Of a stretch of 27,207 nucleotides of DNA, positions 23,109 to 27,207 are shown in pieces. Each line of letters opens with the position of its first letter. Within the stretch, counting starts at the first letter, position 1. Position numbers and translations under genes: made by a program. The notes beneath the pieces are model-generated. The model was not told where the DNA came from and made no database searches. It worked only from the letters and a program-made list of their open reading frames with translations. The stretch is from Pseudomonadota bacterium (GTDB taxonomy: Bacteria > Pseudomonadota > Alphaproteobacteria > Rhizobiales > Xanthobacteraceae), in NCBI GenBank assembly GCA_023442085.1, contig JAEZMT010000351.1:1-27207 (forward strand), in the 5' to 3' direction.

Positions 23109-23918
23109 ATGCAGGCCACCCGCAGATCTTTCCTCTCCCGGACCCTGGCCGCAGCCGCCCTCGGCGGCGCGCTGACCCTCGGCCTTGCCGCCTCCCCCGC
23201 CCACGCGGAAGCGCTCGACGACATCCTCAAGGCCGGCGTCATCAAGATCGCCGTCCCGCAGGATTTCCCCCCGTTCGGCTCGGTGGGCACCGACCTCAAG
23301 CCCGTGGGCTATGACATCGACGTGGCCAACCTCATCGCCAAGGGCTTGGGCGTGAAGGCGGAGCTGGTGCCGGTGACGAGCGCCAACCGCATCCCCTACC
23401 TTCAGACCAAGAAGGTCGATCTCGTCATCTCCAGCCTCGGCAAGAACCCCGACCGCGAGAAGGTGATCGACTTCTCGGTGGCCTACGCCCCCTTCTTCAA
23501 CGGCATCTTCGGCCCGGCCGACGTGAAGGTGGAGAAGGTCGAGGACATCGCCGGCATGACGGTGGGTGTCACCCGCGGCTCTGTGGAGGATCTGGAGCTG
23601 ACCAAGGTCGCCCCGCCCACCGCCGACATCAAGCGCTACGAGGACAACAATTCCACCATTTCGGCCTTCCTCTCCGGCCAGGTGAAGGTGGTTGCGACCG
23701 GCAATGTGGTGGCCGCCGCCATCCTCGCGCGCAACCCGCCGAAGAAGCCCACCGTGAAGGTGCTCATCAAGAACTCCCCCTGCTTCGTCGGCCTGAACAA
23801 GGACGAGCCGAAGCTGCTGGAGAAGGTCAACGCCATCCTCACCGCCGCCAAGGCGGACGGCGCGCTGGAGAAGATCTCCGAGAAGTGGCTCGGTGCCCCG
23901 CTGCCGAAGGACCTCTGA
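23109..23918 (+). CDS. Polar amino-acid ABC transporter, periplasmic substrate-binding protein
   Basis: This 269-residue family-3 solute-binding protein captures an amino acid in the periplasm for the permeases encoded next. The N-terminus TRRSFLSR, followed by a hydrophobic stretch and AHA (31-33), looks like a twin-arginine (Tat) signal. The mature protein shows IKIAVPQDFPPFG, PVGYDIDVANLIAKGLGV, ANRIPYLQTKKVDLVISSLG, and VGVTRGSVEDLELTK, the usual PAAT-family strands with the ligand-binding Arg in the ANR segment. Specificity (basic, acidic or polar) cannot be read by eye. AAGGAG lies 12 bases before the ATG, rather far. It is the first gene of the operon under the sigma-54-type element. 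Confidence 0.93.
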   Translation: MQATRRSFLSRTLAAAALGGALTLGLAASPAHAEALDDILKAGVIKIAVPQDFPPFGSVGTDLKPVGYDIDVANLIAKGLGVKAELVPVTSANRIPYLQTKKVDLVISSLGKNPDREKVIDFSVAYAPFFNGIFGPADVKVEKVEDIAGMTVGVTRGSVEDLELTKVAPPTADIKRYEDNNSTISAFLSGQVKVVATGNVVAAAILARNPPKKPTVKVLIKNSPCFVGLNKDEPKLLEKVNAILTAAKADGALEKISEKWLGAPLPKDL

Positions 23919-23991
23919 GGACATCGCCCCCCGCTCGTGACCGGGCCGGGGGCGATCCAAGGGCGCGGCGCCATCGGGGGACCAGCCGGAC

Positions 23992-24666
23992 ATGGCCTAT
24001 AGTTTCGATTTCTCATCGCTCGCCGATTACGGCCCGGTGCTGGCGAAGGGCGTCGCCATCACCGTCGAGCTGATCGTGGTCGGCGGCGCGCTCGGCGTGG
24101 GGCTCGGCATCGTCTGCGCCTGGTCTAAGGCGCTGGGGCCGCGCTGGCTCCGGCCCATCGTCTCGGCCTACGTGGAGCTCATCCGCAACACGCCGTTCCT
24201 GATCCAGCTGTTCTTCATCTTCTTCGGCCTGCCGGCGATCGGTGTCGGGCTCACCGAGATGCAGGCGGCCATTCTCGCCATGGTCATCAACCTCGGCGCC
24301 TACGCCTGCGAGATCATCCGCGCCGGCATCGAGGCGACGCCGCGCGGCCAGTTCGAGGCGGGCGCGAGCCTCGCCATGAGCCCGATCCAGACCTTCCGCC
24401 ACGTGGTGCTGGTGCCTGCCTTGCAGAAGATCTGGCCGGCGCTGACCTCGCAGATCGTCATCGTGATGTTCGGTTCGGCGGTGTGCTCCCAGATCTCGGT
24501 GGAGGAGCTGACCTTCGCCGCCAACTTCATCCAGTCGCGCACCTTCCGGGCCTTCGAGGCCTACATCGTCGCGACCCTCCTCTATCTCCTGCTGGCGGTG
24601 CTGCTGCGCCAGGTGATGCGGGGGCTCGGGGTGATTCTCTTTCCCCGCCGGAGGAAGGCGACATGA
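23992..24666 (+). CDS. Amino-acid ABC transporter permease (first subunit)
   Basis: This 224-residue inner-membrane protein is of the HisM/GlnP type and has about five spans. The N-terminal VLAKGVAITVELIVVGGALG begins the first span, and YVELIRNTPFLIQLFFIFFGLP is the classic PAAT permease segment. The cytoplasmic EAA loop, which contacts the ATPase, reads AGIEATPRGQFEAGASLAMS and continues with VVLVPALQK. It pairs with the next gene as a heterodimer. The start follows the binding-protein stop by 73 bases. The stop overlaps the next start as ATGA, so the two permeases are translationally coupled and probably made in equal amounts. Confidence 0.93.
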   Translation: MAYSFDFSSLADYGPVLAKGVAITVELIVVGGALGVGLGIVCAWSKALGPRWLRPIVSAYVELIRNTPFLIQLFFIFFGLPAIGVGLTEMQAAILAMVINLGAYACEIIRAGIEATPRGQFEAGASLAMSPIQTFRHVVLVPALQKIWPALTSQIVIVMFGSAVCSQISVEELTFAANFIQSRTFRAFEAYIVATLLYLLLAVLLRQVMRGLGVILFPRRRKAT

Positions 24667-25322
24667 CCCAATTCACGACCTGGGACATCGTCTCCAACCT
24701 CCTCCTCGCCGCGCGCTGGACGGTGCTGCTCTCCATCCTCGCCTTCGTGGGCGGCGGCGTGGTGGGCCTCGTGGTGCTCTACTGCCGCATTGCCCGCAAG
24801 GTGTGGCTCCAGCGGGCGGCCAATCTCTACATCGAGCTGTTTCAGGGCACGCCGCTGCTGATGCAGCTGTTCCTCATCTTCTTCGGCCTCCCCCTCATGG
24901 GCCTCGACGTCTCGCCCTGGGCGGCGGCGTTCGTCTCGCTGACACTGTGGACATCCGCCTTCCTCGCCGAGATCTGGCGCGGCTGCGTGGAAGCGATTCC
25001 GAAGGGCCAGTGGGAGGCCTCGTCCTCGCTCGCGATGAGCTTTTTCGAGCAGTTGCGCTACGTGGTGCTGCCCCAGGCCCTGCGCATCGCCGTGCCGCCA
25101 ACGGTGGGCTTCTCCGTGCAGGTGGTGAAGGGCACGGCCCTCACTTCCATCATCGGCTTCGTGGAGCTGTCCAAGGCCGCGACCATCATCACCAACGCCA
25201 CGTTCGAGCCGTTCACCGTCTACGGCTTCGCCGCCCTCATCTATTTCGTGCTGTGCTGGCCTCTGTCGAAGAGCAGCCAGCTTCTCGAAAGGAAGCTGAA
25301 TGTCGCTCATCACCATCACTGA
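24663..25322 (+). CDS. Amino-acid ABC transporter permease (second subunit)
   Basis: This 219-residue protein is a second HisM/GlnP-type permease. It shows LLAARWTVLLSILAFVGGG, then YIELFQGTPLLMQLFLIFFG, and the EAA loop EAIPKGQWEASSSLAMSFFE followed by VVLPQALR. The ATG overlaps the previous stop. The frame is open further upstream only as an out-of-frame reading of the first permease. The 3' end overlaps the ATPase gene by 23 bases, and this forces the C-terminus to end in four consecutive histidines (25308-25319). Both permeases, the ATPase and the binding protein make a complete importer. Confidence 0.93.
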   Translation: MTQFTTWDIVSNLLLAARWTVLLSILAFVGGGVVGLVVLYCRIARKVWLQRAANLYIELFQGTPLLMQLFLIFFGLPLMGLDVSPWAAAFVSLTLWTSAFLAEIWRGCVEAIPKGQWEASSSLAMSFFEQLRYVVLPQALRIAVPPTVGFSVQVVKGTALTSIIGFVELSKAATIITNATFEPFTVYGFAALIYFVLCWPLSKSSQLLERKLNVAHHHH

Positions 25323-26025
25323 GGTTAGGAAGAGCTTCGGTCAGAACGAAGTGCTGAAGGGCATCAACCTCGACGTGGCGGCGGGCGAGGTCATCGCCAT
25401 CATCGGCAAATCGGGCTCGGGCAAATCGACCCTTCTGCGCTGCGTGAACGGGCTGGAGACCATCAACGACGGCGCCATCACCGTCGCCGGCGCCCAGCTC
25501 CTGCCGGACGAGGTGCACCTGCGCGCGCTCCGGCTGAAGGTCGGCATGATCTTCCAGGGTTTCAACCTGTTCCCCCACCTGACCGCCGGGCGCAACGTGA
25601 TGCTCTCGCCCATGGTGGTGAAGAAGGTGTCGCAGAAGGAGGCCGAGGCCGAGGCGCGGGTGCGGCTGGAGCAGGTCGGGCTCGCCCACAAGTTCGACGC
25701 CTACCCCGATGAACTCTCCGGCGGCCAGCAGCAACGCGTCGCCATCGCGCGGGCGCTCGCCATGAAGCCGCTCGCCTTGCTGTGCGACGAGATCACCTCC
25801 GCCCTCGATCCCGAGCTGGTGAACGAGGTGCTGGCCGTGGTGAAGAAGCTGGCCGAGGAGGGGATGACCCTGCTCATGGTCACGCACGAGATGCGCTTCG
25901 CCCGGGAAGTGTGCGACCGGGTGGTGTTCATGCACCAGGGTCGCGTCCATGAGATCGGCCCGCCGGAAGATGTATTTGCGAATCCCCAGACGGCGGAGCT
26001 CAGGCAGTTTCTCGGCCAAAGCTGA
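25300..26025 (+). CDS. Amino-acid ABC transporter ATP-binding protein
   Basis: This 241-residue ATPase powers the importer from the cytoplasmic face. Visible motifs are Walker A GKSGSGKST (36-44), Q-loop FQGFNLFPH (Q86), signature LSGGQQQR (139-146), Walker B LALLCDE (158-164) and switch His 196 in VTHEM. After Walker B the usual DEPTSALD reads DEITSALD; the catalytic Glu is intact, so activity is expected. The length suits GlnQ/HisP/AapP-type proteins. ATG 25300 has AAAGGAAG upstream and lies within the end of the second permease gene. No clear intrinsic terminator follows before the atp operon. Confidence 0.95.
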   Translation: MSLITITEVRKSFGQNEVLKGINLDVAAGEVIAIIGKSGSGKSTLLRCVNGLETINDGAITVAGAQLLPDEVHLRALRLKVGMIFQGFNLFPHLTAGRNVMLSPMVVKKVSQKEAEAEARVRLEQVGLAHKFDAYPDELSGGQQQRVAIARALAMKPLALLCDEITSALDPELVNEVLAVVKKLAEEGMTLLMVTHEMRFAREVCDRVVFMHQGRVHEIGPPEDVFANPQTAELRQFLGQS

Positions 26026-26151
26026 GGCCCTGACGCGGGTTGAGTTACGGTCAAGCCTGTCGCGGTGCGGCAATGCGGCCTATGCGCCATCCTCCCGTCA
26101 TGTTGCCGCCTTGATCCGCCTGTGTTAGGCACTCCGGGATTTCGAGGGACG

Positions 26152-26180
26152 GGTTCAGCCCCCTCGCGAGGTCGCATAAT
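26152..26180 (+). promoter_or_regulatory. Possible promoter of the atp operon
   Basis: CATAAT (26175-26180) sits in the AT-rich stretch GCATAATTTTATTCCC and is a five-of-six -10 match. At 17 bases upstream the -35 region GGTTCA (26152-26157) is poor. It would leave a leader of about 75 bases, which contains an imperfect inverted repeat (GGTGACGC at 26213-26220 and GCGTGACC at 26226-26233). Confidence 0.35.
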
Positions 26181-26261
26181 TTTATTCCCAACAGATCAAG
26201 GGCTTGGGGAGAGGTGACGCAAGGTGCGTGACCGGCCCTGGAAGTCCGAGAGAGGTGCGGG

Positions 26262-26816
26262 GTGGCGGATACGATCGTGTCAGGCATGGCGGGGCGCTAT
26301 GCGACCGCGCTGTTCGAACTGGCGAGCGAGGCCGGCGCCGTCGATTCCGTTAAGGCGGATCTCGATCGACTGTCGGCCATGATTGCTGAAAGCGCGGATC
26401 TGGCGCGGCTGGTGAAGAGCCCGGTCTTTTCGGCCGAGGAGCAGCTCAAAGCCATCACCGCGGTTCTTGGTCAGGCGGGAATTTCCGGTCTTGCCGGGAA
26501 TTTCGTGAAGCTGGTGGCGCAGAATCGCCGTCTCTTTGCGCTGCCCCGGATGATTTCCGATTACGCCGCCCTCGTCGCCGCCCAGCGTGGCGAGACGACG
26601 GCGCAGGTGACGGTGGCCGCTCCCCTGAGCGACACCCACTTCGCCGCGCTCAAGGACGCGCTGGCGCAACAGACCGGCAAGGACGTGAACCTCGACGTCA
26701 CCGTCGATCCGTCCATCCTCGGTGGTCTCATCGTGAAGCTCGGCTCCCGCATGGTCGACGCCTCCCTCAAGACCAAACTCAATTCTATCCGGCATGCGAT
26801 GAAAGAGGTCCGCTGA
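26262..26816 (+). CDS. atpH: F1Fo ATP synthase subunit delta
   Basis: The delta subunit (OSCP equivalent) links the F1 head to the peripheral stalk. The 184-residue protein starts with AGRYATALFELASEAGAVD, the conserved N-terminal helix. It contains AGNFVKLVAQNRRLFALPRM in the middle and ends with DPSILGGLIVKLGSRMVDAS, the family's C-terminal signature. The start is GTG 26262, with AGAGAGGTG upstream; an in-frame ATG at 26286 would lose eight residues before the conserved helix. The stop overlaps the atpA start (TGATG). It opens the usual alphaproteobacterial F1 operon atpHAGDC; the Fo genes are normally elsewhere. Confidence 0.96.
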   Translation: MADTIVSGMAGRYATALFELASEAGAVDSVKADLDRLSAMIAESADLARLVKSPVFSAEEQLKAITAVLGQAGISGLAGNFVKLVAQNRRLFALPRMISDYAALVAAQRGETTAQVTVAAPLSDTHFAALKDALAQQTGKDVNLDVTVDPSILGGLIVKLGSRMVDASLKTKLNSIRHAMKEVR

Positions 26817-27207
26817 TGGACATTCGAGCCGCTGAAATCTCCGCCATCCTGAAAGAGCAGATCCAGGGCTTCGGCCAGGAGGCCGAGGTCTCCGAGGTCG
26901 GTCAGGTGCTCTCCGTCGGTGACGGCATCGCCCGCGTTTACGGCCTCGACAATGTTCAGGCCGGTGAGATGGTCGAGTTCGAGAACGGCACGCGCGGCAT
27001 GGCGCTGAACCTCGAAATCGACAACGTCGGTATCGTGATCTTCGGCTCCGACCGCGAGATCAAGGAAGGCCAGACCGTCAAGCGGACCGGCGCCATCGTG
27101 GACGCCCCGGTCGGCAAGGGCCTGCTCGGCCGCGTCGTGGACGCCCTCGGCAACCCGATCGACGGCAAGGGCCCGATCATGTTCACCGAGCGTCGCCGCG
27201 TCGACGT
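26816..27207 (+). CDS. atpA: F1Fo ATP synthase subunit alpha, N-terminal part
   Basis: The first 130 residues are present and the gene runs off the window. It begins MDIRAAEISAILKEQIQGF and continues with VGDGIARVYGLDNVQAGEMV, GMALNLEIDNVGIVIFG and GLLGRVVDALGNPIDGKGP, all standard for the alpha subunit beta-barrel and the start of the nucleotide-binding domain. The Walker A motif lies beyond the window. Alpha subunits alternate with beta in the F1 hexamer and hold the non-catalytic nucleotide sites. The ATG at 26816 shares one base with the atpH stop, so translation is probably coupled. Confidence 0.97.
   Translation, partial: MDIRAAEISAILKEQIQGFGQEAEVSEVGQVLSVGDGIARVYGLDNVQAGEMVEFENGTRGMALNLEIDNVGIVIFGSDREIKEGQTVKRTGAIVDAPVGKGLLGRVVDALGNPIDGKGPIMFTERRRVD

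Noticed and set aside
1..27207. Search for tRNA, rRNA, insertion sequences, CRISPR arrays and attachment repeats
   Set aside because: I saw no cloverleaf ends, transposase, regularly spaced repeats or flanking direct repeats. Small RNAs without a known shape cannot be excluded by eye.

Overview
The window is GC-rich DNA that reads as an ordinary chromosomal segment of an alphaproteobacterium, most likely order Hyphomicrobiales (Xanthobacter/Azorhizobium-like, an inference). Pointers are a GapR (DUF2312) nucleoid protein, DUF1036 and DUF882 proteins, a cysteine-free 41-residue bL36, the run obgE-proB-proA-nadD-rsfS-rlmH, and an atp operon opening with atpH-atpA. I call 27 protein genes (two cut by the window edges) and one decayed gene fragment. 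I see no rRNA, tRNA, insertion sequence, prophage or CRISPR array.

Layout. 1-1099 (+): end of an MltA-type lytic transglycosylase overlapping an Smr-domain nuclease. 1112-4528 (-): priA, a NUDIX hydrolase and a PdeM-type phosphoesterase, in transcription order. 4614-10368 (+): obgE, a vapC remnant, proB, proA, nadD, rsfS, rlmH and rpmJ, covering ribosome assembly, proline synthesis and NAD synthesis. 10495-13205: an exported TPR protein (+), an exported DUF1036 protein (-), an EamA exporter (-) and gapR (+). 13237-17938 (-): a cell-wall block of a DUF882/M15-like protein, a large L,D-transpeptidase and an orphan response regulator. 18156-22868 (+): an M3 oligoendopeptidase, then the overlapping pair envC-like/ctpA. 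23109-26025 (+): a complete polar amino-acid ABC importer (binding protein, two permeases, ATPase). 26262-27207 (+): atpH and the start of atpA.

How the parts work together. Several genes act on peptidoglycan: MltA, the DUF882 protein, the L,D-transpeptidase, and EnvC with CtpA. They sit in separate transcription units. The ABC importer is a compact operon with overlapping genes and a near-consensus sigma-54 (-24/-12) element in front, suggesting nitrogen-responsive expression.

The most interesting signals are in regulation and gene decay, not in a new multi-gene system: the sigma-54 element at 23040-23056; a perfect 13-bp hairpin that buries the ribosome-binding region of the envC-like gene; a VapC toxin C-terminus without its N-terminal part and with Gln at the expected catalytic Asp; a 17-bp hairpin between rpmJ and the TPR gene; and a hairpin containing both stop codons of a convergent pair. 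I found no convincing undescribed defence or mobile system.
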